Source of the DNA: Phellopilus nigrolimitatus
Lineage: Eukaryota; Basidiomycota; Agaricomycetes; Hymenochaetales; Hymenochaetaceae
Assembly: GCA_021029095.1 (NCBI GenBank)
Contig: JAJOHG010000041.1
Span: forward strand, 186,001-250,000
Direction: 5' to 3'
Length of the DNA: 64,000 nt
In this document: piece by piece, positions 10,270 through 21,599 of the stretch
Layout: each line of letters begins with the position of its first letter
Numbering within the stretch: the first letter of the stretch is position 1
Program-made: the position numbers and the translations under genes
Notes under the pieces: generated by a model
The model's database searches: none
What the model was told of the DNA's origin: nothing
The model's input: only the letters and a program-made list of their open reading frames with translations

Positions 10270-13230
10270 ATGCGCGCAGCCCTTTCTCTTATTTTGCTCT
10301 CAGGAGTAGCTCTGGCTGTCCCTTCTCCTCGTACAGGTCATGTCTTGCACGAGAAGCGGGCCATCGAACCGTTCGACTGGGTGAAGACTGGACGCCTCGA
10401 ACCGAATCGCGTCCTTCCCCTGCGCATCGGTCTAGCGCAGAGTAACGTTGACAAGCTCGAGGAAATGCTCATGGCGGTTTCGCATCCGGAATCTCCACAA
10501 TACGGAAAACATTGGACACCTGCTCAGGTGGTTGATGCCTTCGCACCGAGCGCTGCGACCGTCGATACTGTAAAGGGCTGGCTCTATGACTTCGGGTTTG
10601 CTGAAGAGCGAGTCAAGCTGTCCCCCAGCAAGGGATGGCTTGAGATTGCAAATGCCACTACAGAAGAAGTCGAGGACCTGCTCAACACTGAATATCACGT
10701 CTACACTCATACAGAGACCGGGGCAGAGCAAATCAGTAAGTGGGAATACGAAATTAAATTTTACGTATACTTTTGCTCAAGATGATTCTCTAGGCTGCCA
10801 TTCCTATTCCGTCCCACAGCATATTAGGGAGCACGTAGAGATTATCCAGCCGACTGTACACTTCAACCATCGCGCCGTCACCTCGGTTCCGCGGCATAAG
10901 CGCCAAGCTGGATCGAAATCGACGATTCACTCGCATTTGCGCGGCCCCAAAGCCCTCACCTCCGAAGTAACCATCACCCCTACTTTGGAAGACTGCGACG
11001 AGATGATAATACCGGCTTGTCTTCAAGCGTTGTACTCTGTCAACTACACACCAGTTGCGACTAACAGCAATTCTTATGGAATAGGTGCGTAAAACGCAGT
11101 CCTTACAATTAAAAAGCGCGTATATACTTACCTTTTTTATTCAGTCGAATTTACTCCGCAAGCTTTTCTACAAGGCGATTTAGGTGAATAAAACGTGGAA
11201 AAGTAAAGTCCCACTTACGAAATCTCTTTATTAGACCTTTTTTTCGCCAACTTCTCCCCTAGTATGGTTGGTGTATCTCCTGTTTTTATTTCGATTGATG
11301 GGGGTAGGTACACTTACAATGAATCAAGCAGTAGGCGTATCGAAAACATACTTAAGATATTGTATTTAGGTGACGATCAAACTACGGACCAAAGCTTTGA
11401 CTTCAATGGAGAAAGCGACCTTGATTTGGAATATGCTATGACCTTGACGAGTCCGCAGACAATAACTTTACTTCAAACTGGCGATGAGGTCGAAGGTAAG
11501 CTTTAAATCACGGTGCTTTAATGAATCACAGCCGATTATCTGTCAAGGTGCTTCGTTCGATAACTGGCTTGACGCCGTTGATGGCTCTTTCTGCACTTTC
11601 GAAGGTAGACACTCTTGTATTCTATAACGTTTCGATCCTCACATATGTTGCAGGCGGCGACAGTCCTGATTTCGATGGAATCTATCCAGACACCCTTCCA
11701 GGTGGTTTCAAAGGTAGATTTAGTATACTCCGTATGTGCTCGTCTCACATCATCTTGTAGGTGCCGAGTCCTGTGGGATCTTAGCACCTCCAAACGTCAG
11801 GAACTCTTTGTTATCCAAACTGGTGTGCGTCTAACGCCAGGTTATAGGTTGTCTCTGTTTCTTATGGCCAAGACGAGGCATCCGTCACCTTGGCCTATGC
11901 CACTCGACAATGTAATGAATATGGGAAGGTGTGTTCAAACTCGGAATTCTCATCAGTTGCATATCTCTGACTGATCCGTGAAAGATCGGGCTTATGGGAA
12001 CTACAGTGCTCTATAGCTCAGGTGATGACGGGGTCGCAGGGGGTGGAGGTGCATGCCTGAACACACAAAGTCAGTGACTAGGCAGATCCCTAGGCGTCCT
12101 GAAAACTAATCATTATCGACAATATCTCAAGATCAACCCTCAGAAAGTGGTACTAAATTCAATCCTGGCTTCCCAGTGACCTGCCCATTCATCACTGCGG
12201 TACGCCACACATTTTTGTTTTCTCTCTAGAATGCTCCTTTTGTGCTAAACTTACATTTCAGGTCGGAGCCACTCAAATCGACCCGGGAAATACAGTAAAC
12301 GACCCAGAGGGTGCATGCGAGCAGGTCATTTTTAGTGGTGGTGGCTTTAGCAATTTCTTCGCTATGCCGTCATATCAGGCCGACGCCGTAACGAGCTTCC
12401 TGACGAACAACCCCCCGCCTTTCACATCCGCACAATTTAATAATTCAGGAAGTGTAAGTGCAATATTAACTTTAAACTATAATTGTACACTGAATGATGC
12501 CCTTGATACAGGTTCGTGGGTTTCCAGATTTAAGTGCTAATGGGTCAGTCTTGCTATGTTTGCGCAAATTACATATTAACACTAGCATTTCCCCTTTATT
12601 ACAAGTGCCAACTACATCATTGGGTAAGCTCCTTTCTTCGCACTTCATGGCTAGTGGCTCATATTCCAAATCAAAGAATCGACGGGGAGTTTGAACTTGT
12701 CTTCGGGACGTCCTGCTCGTCTCCGGTGGTTGGATCGCTCATCACTCTTATTAACGACGCTCGCATTGCTGTTGGAAAGAGCACTGTTGGTGAGCATACC
12801 CGCGTCATTTCATGAACGAAAAATGATTCTCACTAGACATTCACTGTCACTAAGGCTTTATCAACCCGACTGTATGAGCGACTTCTCTTTAAGACTATAT
12901 TCTTGTCCAATAAAAAAATTTAAGATCTACTCCGCCAACTTTACTGGGGCATTTAACGACATTACACATGGAGGGAATGAAGGATGCGGTACGCTCCCCT
13001 GTTTTAAATTTCACTTACGCTTCTCCTCTCCTTCAATCTCTCCTTCCTGATGACTATATGCTATGTAACAGGAACCGCAGGATTTACATCGACAACGGGT
13101 TGGGACCCAGTTACTGGTGAGCATTGTTTCGTCCTTGCATTTCCGGTAAACGCTGACAAAGCTTTTTTCGGCAGGCGTCGGCACGCCGGATTTCGCCAAA
13201 TTATTAGATTTGTGGCTCGCATTGCCCTGA
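10270..13230 (+). CDS. Secreted sedolisin-family serine peptidase (S53, tripeptidyl-peptidase type)
   Basis: Secreted acid-active serine-carboxyl peptidase of family S53, which in fungi trims tripeptides from extracellular protein. Nineteen exons (first 10270-10735, last 13175-13230) keep one frame of 637 residues. Residues 1-17 form a signal peptide (MRAALSLILLSGVALA). A pro-kumamolisin propeptide follows to about residue 190 (SPQYGKHWTPAQV, NTEYHVYTHTETGAEQI). The catalytic Glu and Asp lie in GESDLDLEYAM, the oxyanion Asp in LYSSGDDGVAGG, and the catalytic Ser in FGTSCSSPV. The Ca2+-binding C-terminus reads GWDPVTGVGTPDF, and the protein ends LWLALP. All key residues are intact. Many introns are in phase 1, and one exon is only 17 nt. 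A divergent promoter is shared with DPH2. The assignment to the family is firm; the exact specificity (TPP or endopeptidase) is not readable. Confidence 0.93.
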
Positions 13231-13454
13231 AGCGAGTCTGGCTCGAAATACAAGCATAGGACTATGTTGGCAACTACTTGCTAAGGGTTTCTTTGATACA
13301 TGTGTTTTCAGTAGTATACAAGGTTGGTACAAATAAGTATTATATAAAGGATAGAAAGCATAGCCAGTGCGTTGAGTGAAACTAAGAAATGTAGGCAGGA
13401 GATTTATATGAGAAAAAGTAGTGATCCAGAAACTTACTCGATGGGACCCCAAAA

Positions 13455-15679
13455 TCAGGAAATATTATGTCTTCCTACCATGTCAAATGCCTCTTCTGAA
13501 CGCCCAACAGTGGTGACATTATGCCCTTCCTCCAGTCGGAAAGCGTTTTTTACGGACGTCGAAGAAAACAGATTAGAACGACTTTTAAGCGCCGAATCAG
13601 TGTTATCAGCTCGACTGGTAAACAGATAAACATGCCTCTTTGGCTCTGTATAGTTCAAGGAACGCAAATTCTCCGCGTCTGACCTTAGATCTATATTGTC
13701 GAGCGTTCGAGGACCTGATAAATTACAGACCCGGTTGGTAGCAGGTTCTCGAAGATCCTTGGGTGGCAGCGGCGGTGGGCGACTTGGAAGCCAGAACGCC
13801 CAGACGCGCAGGACGTCCTGTCCAAGGCAAGCAACACATTATACTGTAATTCCATCAGCTCGCGCGAGTATTACTGACTGGGTGAGTCCCGAACACAAGA
13901 AATACGGCCATCCCGACTATCAATCATCATCCCGCGGTACGATGTCAACAAAGAACTTAATTTTAAATATACGAGAACGCTCACTTGATGCTGAGAAGAT
14001 GTCAGGAACGGCTGTCTTCGGAGTCTTAACGGAAGCTGCACTGAAGCTATTGTCCGGAGGGGGGGATGTTCAAATGTGTCGAATTAGTAATGTATTACAT
14101 CTGAACGAGAAGGCAAGCGAGGCGCACGCGAGAGCGACCAGTAAATATCCTGTAAACACAAAGAGGCGCACGATGAGCTGCCTGTCGAGACCACGTCCGC
14201 TCGGGTTGTTGTCTACCTCTAGAGCCCGAAAGACACGCCAAATACAGATCGCGACATGAACTACATTTATATAGGATAATAAAGTAAGCTGCAGCGCGTT
14301 AAATGACCAGTGAGGATCATAAAGGACTTACTCTCGAGCATTACGCTGAGCAGGCATACCACAGCGGTAAACAATCCTATTGCATTGGTTCTAATAGAAA
14401 ATATCTTCAGTGCAATCAAAATATAAGGGCTTGGTTCTCCGAGACTTACAAAGGCTCGTGTTTAATCGAGCAATAAAAGAATCGTCGCGCTCGGTTTACC
14501 TTGTCAATGTTTTGGGCGGAGATCTGTTTAAATGTCGGAGTCAATAGTAATTCGTGTCTTTTCAGCACACTCACAATCGAAGTGGATAATGTAAATCCGA
14601 GAAACCCGAGATATGGGATGATGAGAAGCTTTGAAAATGGTCAAAAGATTAAACAGCTAGCATTGAACAGGTGAGTGTACTTACAGTAACTTGGGAGAAT
14701 CTCGCGATATAACTCCTACTTGTCCCCTCAGCTTCCTTGATACTCAAGGACGACCAAACCGTGTATATGAGAGCGAATGCGGACAATGAGCACCTGAGTG
14801 TGAATTCGGTACATTCTAGTTCGTTCTGACATTTCTGTGAAATTACTTACATTGGAAGCACACCATAAAGCAGTGATGTTTGAGCGGCGCATAGTACATG
14901 GCCTGGCTCTTCTCCGGACTCCTTTCCAGCGTAGAGCCTGAAATGTCTCATCACTATGGACCATTCAACAAGATGGTGCGCCACGACCTACAGCAGTGAG
15001 GAGGAGACACCCGCGATGATGAAGGTTATGCACATATTAATCAGTGCTGGAGTGCGTTTCACCTTTTTTGCGAAGAGGAATGTGGAGACAAGGATCGGAA
15101 GTGCTATGTTGTCTGCAGCAATCTGGAAGAAAAACCATAGGGCTAGATCAACTTTGGCGTCCGGGTCGGTCTCGTTTATTCCTGTAAAGCGACAATGATC
15201 AGCATTATGACAAACTATTACAATGGGAAAACAACAATGGCCACACCATTTACAGAATCCCGGCCAGCCATCTAGTAAATACGATGCAACAGAAAAGATG
15301 ATCGAATGGAATGCAAGACCAGCTTGCTCCAAGTAACTTGAAGAAACCGAAGAAAAAGAGAAAGAGGAAAGGATAGTGGGGTGAGAGAGAATGGGAAACG
15401 GGCATATCGAGTCGCCAGATCGCATTTGCATGATATATATGTTTACTGCGACCAGGTGTGAATTTGATTTCTTAAGTTGTGGATCTAAAGAACCGGATCG
15501 CATCTTTGGTGGGAGTAATACTTACGTTGCAACCAATCATCCGGCAACGGCCGAATTTTGGGACTCACAAAAAATTGAGCAAATCCTCCTTGTCTTAGAC
15601 TTTGTATCATCCCTGAATACCCCTCAATGCAACACTTACCCGTTTGTGAGCTCAGGATGTGCTCCAAAGAAAGGCGCAT
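13455..15679 (-). CDS. Seven-transmembrane protein of the Agaricomycete YAGKE family (receptor-like)
   Basis: Membrane protein of a family common in Agaricomycetes, with the hallmark INETDPDAKVDLALW loop and LLLYAGKESG-x-EPGH block; often considered GPCR-like, but with no proven ligand. In-phase exons give the membrane segments FFFQIAADNIALPILVSTFL, INMCITFIIAGVSSSLL, CSLSAFALIYTVW, LLIIPYLGFLGFTLS, NAIGLFTAVVCLLSVML and LIVRLFVFTGYLLVALACA. A ~120-residue hydrophilic cytoplasmic tail follows from DVLRVWAFWLPSRPPPLPP to the stop at 13455 (last exon 13455-13817). The first exon is uncertain: the ATG at 15679 (MRLSLEHILSSQT) is my best choice, and the coding sequence between it and the EQAGLAFHSIIF segment is not resolved. 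It is divergent from the DUF6533 gene. Confidence 0.65.
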
Positions 15680-16433
15680 TTCTTGGATGATTGCTGCTGT
15701 CAAACATGTCGTTCCTGCTCTTCAGTCGTAGTGGCAACAAGGCTACATCACATCAGACGAAAGCACTATCCTTCAAGCTGACTTCGAATGTGCTGTATCG
15801 TTTGTTCATAATTGACCGTGGCCCGCTCGTAGCTCATTCGCCAGCCAATCGGCTTTAAATCGACATATCGGTCTATTATCACGTGATCTAGCAGAGTTAC
15901 AACTTGGCGTGAGTCTTACATCTACAAAGTTAACTACTATGATTTATTTATTGACTCCCACCCGATCCCAGACTATCGCAAATTCATGGATTATCGCAAG
16001 TGTGTCAAGGTAGTCACTTCGCAAAGTTACTTTATCGCCATTTATGGGCAACCGTCTGAAACATGACGTCCACAAAGAAGGAAATGTGCACAGTACCGAG
16101 ACAGTCTCAGTGAACAATAGGACGCAGGCTGAATTCTAATTGACGCAAAGGAGTCTGAACTCGAACGGGTTCGGAAGCAAAAGTGCGATTCGGTGCTGTC
16201 CTGACATTCATGCTCGCTCCATTCATGTTCGGATGACTTCCGCTCGCCTTATTGTATTTTAACGTCTTCGAGTCTCGGAAGAAGAACAGGACTCCTCTCT
16301 CTCTAACTAGAACCATCTCGCAATTAACAAGACGGATAGCATGCAAAATCCGATTCACGAACAGCAAGATTTGTGAGTTAGCTGGAGAGGACGAATGAAT
16401 CCTCAAGGAAATTGACTGACTTCGCTATGGCTA
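15680..16433. promoter_or_regulatory. Divergent intergenic region between two seven-helix genes
   Basis: About 750 bases separating the starts of two divergently transcribed membrane-protein genes. No convincing third gene; the frame at 16107-16406 on the minus strand has no recognisable features. Confidence 0.4.
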
Positions 16434-18018
16434 ATGCAAAGGATTGCAACGAATGTAAGCACACTCATTTCTCTATTTTTTAATGATATTGGCCAGGACT
16501 TATTGAATGGCATAGTATGTTGGCTTCGCAAGCTATATTTTTCTCGTATACGACCACCTCCTCACTTTCTCGGACGAAGTGAACTATGTTTGGAAGGGAC
16601 GCAGAGGACCAAGTGAGTCTCGATAACTGTACGCATGAAGCCCGGGGGCTGACCATGGCTCGAGTCATCTATCTTTTCCTATTGGTAAAGCAACATGCAG
16701 TGTCTTAAGCTACAAGCCTCTTATTTCATCTTCTCACAGAATCGCTACTTCTTCCCGCTAGCGTTCCTCGTGAACCTCTACGGTATGTTTCTTGCAATCC
16801 GTACTTTTTCTAGTACAACCGGACTCACGTTTTTGCACCGCCAGCATACCTGTCGCTGGAGTTCAGCCACGAAGCGTGCCAGCATTTCGTCCGTTATGAA
16901 GGAGCCACCGTCGTTGTTGGCTTTGGTCTCGCGGGTCTCATGATGATCATAAGGTCAGAGACATCTAAAATATCGGAATTGCTGTTGAGATGCCAGCCGC
17001 AGAGTGAATGCCCTTTATGGAGGCGACTGCCGGCCTGTCCAAGCCATACTCGTATTTTTTTGGATCGTCCAGGTCGTCCTTTATTCTTGGATTCTCTCGA
17101 TGGGGATACGTATGTCCTTTTCTTGACCAATGATTATGTTTCTTCTGACTGGTATTCCCATACTTATTCGACGCCAGCCGTACCACGCACTCCTGGTATA
17201 CACGGCTGCAGCCTGATCTTCAATACCCAAAGAAGGGACTGGGCATCTCTCTCAGCCGCCGCCCCTCTCATCTTCGACACCGCAGTCATAGTCCTTATCC
17301 TTTTTAAAACTGCCGGCGCGAGGCGCAATTGCATGTCTAGCATGCTTTTGAAGACGTTAATGAGTGACGGAGTACTCTATTATAGTGTCGTCTTCACGGC
17401 GAACCTCGTAAGTTTATGTCGCTCGCGTTTTATGTTAAGCTTACAGTAGCAGGCCTTGACGATTATGATCGTAGTCGCCCCGGTAAGTGTTGAACCAGTG
17501 TGTTTTATCTTTGACTGTACTCTAATTATTTCACATAGCCGGGTCTTAAGAACATTCTTGGTCAATATGCTCAGCTGTAATAACTTTACCCTTGGTTTCT
17601 TTCTTTTCCACGTCTTTCTGACACTACGTCTTGCAGCATCACTGTCACAATGATGTCCCGTATCACACTGCACCTGCGCAAAATCGGCGCGCGCTCGTCT
17701 GTCGTGTACTCCGACCGACCGCCCTCCGGTGTCAACGCGTTCTCCGTGGGAGATGAAGTCAATTCTGGTTCTTCGCTTGTCGCGCCAGCAGTCTCAACGG
17801 GCGCCTCTTCCGCTGAAGCCGGTTTAGGGAACGAATGCACCGTGGACAGCACGATGTATGCGCCGCAAGTAGCGAACAGGCCTCAGTCGGGGATCGGATG
17901 TCCAGGCGTTGAGCTCAATCTCACGTTGGATGAGGAGCCGTGCATCGCGGGGCCTTCATCGAGACGGAATGAATGGGGAGAGACTGGACAAGAAAGGGAA
18001 GGTGACACCCAAGTTTGA
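16434..18018 (+). CDS. DUF6533-family seven-transmembrane protein
   Basis: Basidiomycete-specific multi-helix membrane protein of unknown function. Ten exons (16434-16454, 16516-16612, 16641-16684, 16740-16782, 16845-16953, 17003-17109, 17178-17407, 17453-17482, 17539-17576, 17637-18018) join to 366 residues. The DUF6533 signature is seen near residues 8-40: ASYIFLVYDHLLTFSDEVNY followed by VWKGRRGP. Membrane segments include MARVIYLFLLNRYFFPLAFL, VVVGFGLAGLMMIIR, AILVFFWIVQVVLYSWIL, PLIFDTAVIVLILF and YYSVVFTANLALTIMIVVA. A Ser/Gly-rich hydrophilic tail (~120 residues) ends at 18018. The start was chosen because only the ATG at 16434 gives a first exon in phase with the DUF6533 exon; the nearby ATG at 16428 is out of frame. 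Confidence 0.85.
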
Positions 18019-19160
18019 TCGAAAATTACTGGGAAATTGCAGTATTTTATCTCTTCCTCTCGGGACGCCACTGAACATTGCTGAACTGTAACATCGAATG
18101 GAATTGTATTTCTATGAATCGAGTCGTATTTGGAGCTAACTGTCCAGGCGTCTGAGAGGGGTTGAAACTCGAATATGATGGATTTCCTGTGACTCAAGAC
18201 TTGTATTCCTCAGAGTCATCCAGCCCGAATCTCCTCGTGCTTTCGCGCTCCCGCGACCGATTTTTTTTTCAAGCATGATCTGGAGAGATATAAGTTAGTC
18301 CAGCGCTCCCGGTGCAAATAAGGGCTTTGACAGCCACTTCCATTTCGACCTCTTTGTAATCTGGCGTATCGATTGGAAAAGCGAGCTCATGCGTAACCAG
18401 CACGTCGTAGCGGCTGCGTCGTGCGCGACATGGCTCACTCGAGCTTTCTCTCAGCAGAGGTAACTACCTCTGGCCGCCCGATTTTCTCTAGCGCATGTCC
18501 GCCGTGCGGCTACCGGTATCCCGGGTGTTCATTATTATAGCATGGAGCTTCCCGCACTGCGGTGTATCGTGCTCGACAGGGCGAAGGCGCTACACCGGTT
18601 TGTCGACTGCTGCCCCGCAGGTGCGTGCAATCGAAGTCGGGAAGAACCCGCTCCTTATGCTTGTGAAATGCTGCCCAAATATGGAGAGGCGCGGGCTGCG
18701 CGAACCGCCCGACTATAGATTTCGCAACCTGAAGCGAGGGCCAGAGTCCGTTTGACGCATAAAACTTTTGCATGCTGCTCTTCTCTTGCATGGCGCGTCA
18801 TCGAGGCAAAGAGAGAAATCGTCTCGGGCTCTCTTGCGGGATCGAATGTGGTCTAGAAGATATTTGCAACCATAGTTCTGGCGGGAGAAAAGATCATTGC
18901 ATCCTTAAGAATTTTCATGTTGCATGAGCTTGTGTCTTCAGGGTCATGATGTTAGTAAACCAATAAACACGAACAAGTTGCAAAAGCGACGCACTTACCT
19001 AATAAGTTAATTACATAATGCCATCCCAAGCGGTTACGGACGGGACGCGACGGACCGACGTCTCGGACTCGGATATCATGCGGGAGGCGTGCCTGCAATT
19101 CATAACGATCATGATGGGCTTTAAAGCATCTCGAATACTGTTCTGTTCTCGACGAGCACC
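18019..19160. other. Intergenic, no gene seen
   Basis: About 1.1 kb between the DUF6533 gene and CYB2, containing only short random-looking frames and a T-run near 18260. It presumably includes the CYB2 promoter. Confidence 0.45.
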
Positions 19161-21319
19161 ATGGTCTTCACGCTCGATGATGTTGCACAGCATGATTCTT
19201 CAACGTACGTGATTTTGTTAGAGCAACTTAACGATGACTTGTACTCATAGTCTACAGATCGTGCTGGGTTATTATCCAGAACAAAGTATACGACGTGACC
19301 GAATTTCTGCCGGTGAGCATGTTTGCTGCGTGCGTGCCGTAACCTGCTAAGTTTGAGAAAGGAACACCCCGGAGGAGCAAAGATTATTCTCAAATACGCG
19401 GGAAAGGATGCAACAGCAGCCTACGAGCCAATACATCCTCCGGATGCGCTTGAAAAGAACCTCCCACCGCAAAAGCATCTTGGCACGCTGGATGCCGGAG
19501 CAGCGCAAGCGATCGAGCAGGCAAATGCGGAGAAGAAAAAGACGCAGGACGAGTTGAGGGTGGAGAAGGCACAGAAAGAGAAGCCGCCGCTCAGCAGGGT
19601 GCTAAATGTCCGGGAAATGGAGGTAGGCTTATGTCCCATTAAGTAAGAAGTGAACTAATGACCTTTCAGGAAGTTGCCCGGAAGGTACTTTCATACAAAG
19701 CATGGGCATACTACTCGTCTGCAGCAGATGATGAAATAAGTACGTAGCTCTTCAAGCTGTGAAGAATTCTCCTGAACCTTTTGTCTCGCTGGCAGCTCTT
19801 GCAGAAAACATCCGCGCGTTCTCTCGCCTCTTTTTCCATGCTCGAGTCCTGCGGCCCATCTCGCTCTGCGAGCCTTCGACCTCCATTCTCGGTTTCAAAA
19901 GTCGCATCCCCATCTTTGTCTCGGGTGCGGCTCTCGCGAAGCTTGGGCACCCAGCAGGCGAGGCGAACATCACGCGCGGCTGCGGACGCGAAGGCATAAT
20001 CCAGATGGTTTCCTCACATGCGTCGCTCTCCTATGCGCAGATTGCTGAGGCACGCGTGACTGCGGATCAGCCGCTATTCTTCCAGCTCTACAAGCTTACG
20101 GGCGAGCGCGCGTTGGAGCGCGTTCGTGAAGTCGAGCGCCTTGGATATAACGCAATCTTCCTCACAGTTGACGCGTCAGTTGCGGGGCACCGAGAGCTAG
20201 ACATACACGCGCCCTTCGTGCTTGCGGATCAGGAGCGAGAGGCTGAGCTCCATGCGGGGATGGGAGCGGAGCCCGAGCAACCCCAGGAGCCGGATGTCGA
20301 TGAGAAAGGCGAAGGTACGGCCGGGGCTATGCTGAATAGTGTCGATAGGGATATGTCCTGGGAGAAGGCAAGCCTGATCAACGATCCTAGAAGTCTTCTC
20401 ATCAATTTTCCAGACGATACCATGGCTTAGAAGCATAACGAAGTTACCTATTGTTATTAAAGGTAAAAACTGCATCTTCTTTGCCACTGTTCTTTGTCTG
20501 ACTCGTATGTAGGCATACAATGTGTCGAAGATGCCATCCTTGCTGCCGAAGCAGGCGTGGATGGAATTCTAATATCTAATCATGGAGGCAGGTACTCATA
20601 TTCTATATCTTCGATTTGCCGGGCTTAGTTTCCTCGCAGGACGCCAGCTTGATTAGTACGTTTGGAAATACGTTTGGAAATACTTCCTAACGGCAAGAAT
20701 TTGAAGCTCTCTGCCGTCCATCGACGTGCTATACCGCCTTCGCAAGCAACGGCCTGATGTGTTCTCGAAGATTGAGGGTATGGCGTTTTAACAGGATTCT
20801 CACGTGAGTGATAAGACTAAATAAGCTGGGCAGTATATATGGACGGCGGCGTGCGTCGTGGTACAGGTAAGCTGATGTAACGCGATCGCTGATGTATCCC
20901 GCCTGATTCTGCTTTTCCTAAGACGTTCTCAAGGCTCTTTGCCTCGGTGCCAAGGCCGTCGGAATGGGCCGACCCTTCCTCTACGCGCAGAGTGTACGCC
21001 ACTGTCCTTTTCTGTCACGCTCACTGTGCCCTTACTTCTGTCTTTCTTGCTTATATCCTTAGGCATATGGTGAAGCGGGCGTCGAGCGGCTCATTCGCAT
21101 CCTCGAGACGGAGATCATACTCGGCATGCGCTTGTTAGGTGCCCGAAACGTCAATGAGCTCGTCCCAGAAATGGTGCGCTTATCCCTTCCGTCCCCTCCG
21201 TCGTTATTCTAAGCTTCTTTCTCGAATCTTCCTTATTCTGAATTTGTCACTGACGCCGAATTATACTCGTTTTAAAGGTGGAGCAAGTTAATTGGCAGCC
21301 CTTCGTCGCAAAGCTGTAG
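19161..21319 (+). CDS. CYB2: L-lactate dehydrogenase (cytochrome), flavocytochrome b2
   Basis: FMN- and heme-dependent oxidase that converts L-lactate to pyruvate. Thirteen exons (first 19161-19204, last 21278-21319) give 489 residues. The N-terminal cytochrome b5 domain (about residues 1-85) carries the heme ligands in EHPGGAK and YEPIHPP. A linker region and the FMN alpha-hydroxyacid dehydrogenase domain follow: [53 protein letters not shown], and the catalytic-His motif [33 protein letters not shown] and [12 protein letters not shown] complete it. No mitochondrial presequence precedes the b5 domain, unlike the yeast enzyme, so it may be cytosolic or have another first exon. Two introns (20368-20413 and 20588-20639) must use GC-AG splice sites to keep the conserved residues. 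Confidence 0.92.
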
Positions 21320-21599
21320 ATTTCGTTTGTTTGCGGGTTTTGGATATTTCATTTTTACTTTGCGCCTTGCGATCCATTTTCAGACATGTTTATTGAAAGA
21401 AGGGATTAAGAACCGCCGCTTTTTCTTCGATTTCGAAACGGATCGTATCCACGCTCGAACAGACCCGAGCTTTTTCCGCGGGCAACGTGACATCGGCACT
21501 TATCTCAAAGGTAAATAAACACGGTGACGCCTTGGTTTGTTCGTTCACGCACGAGCGTAAGTTGACTCAAACCATCTCGTCCGGGTGAGAATCAAAGCT

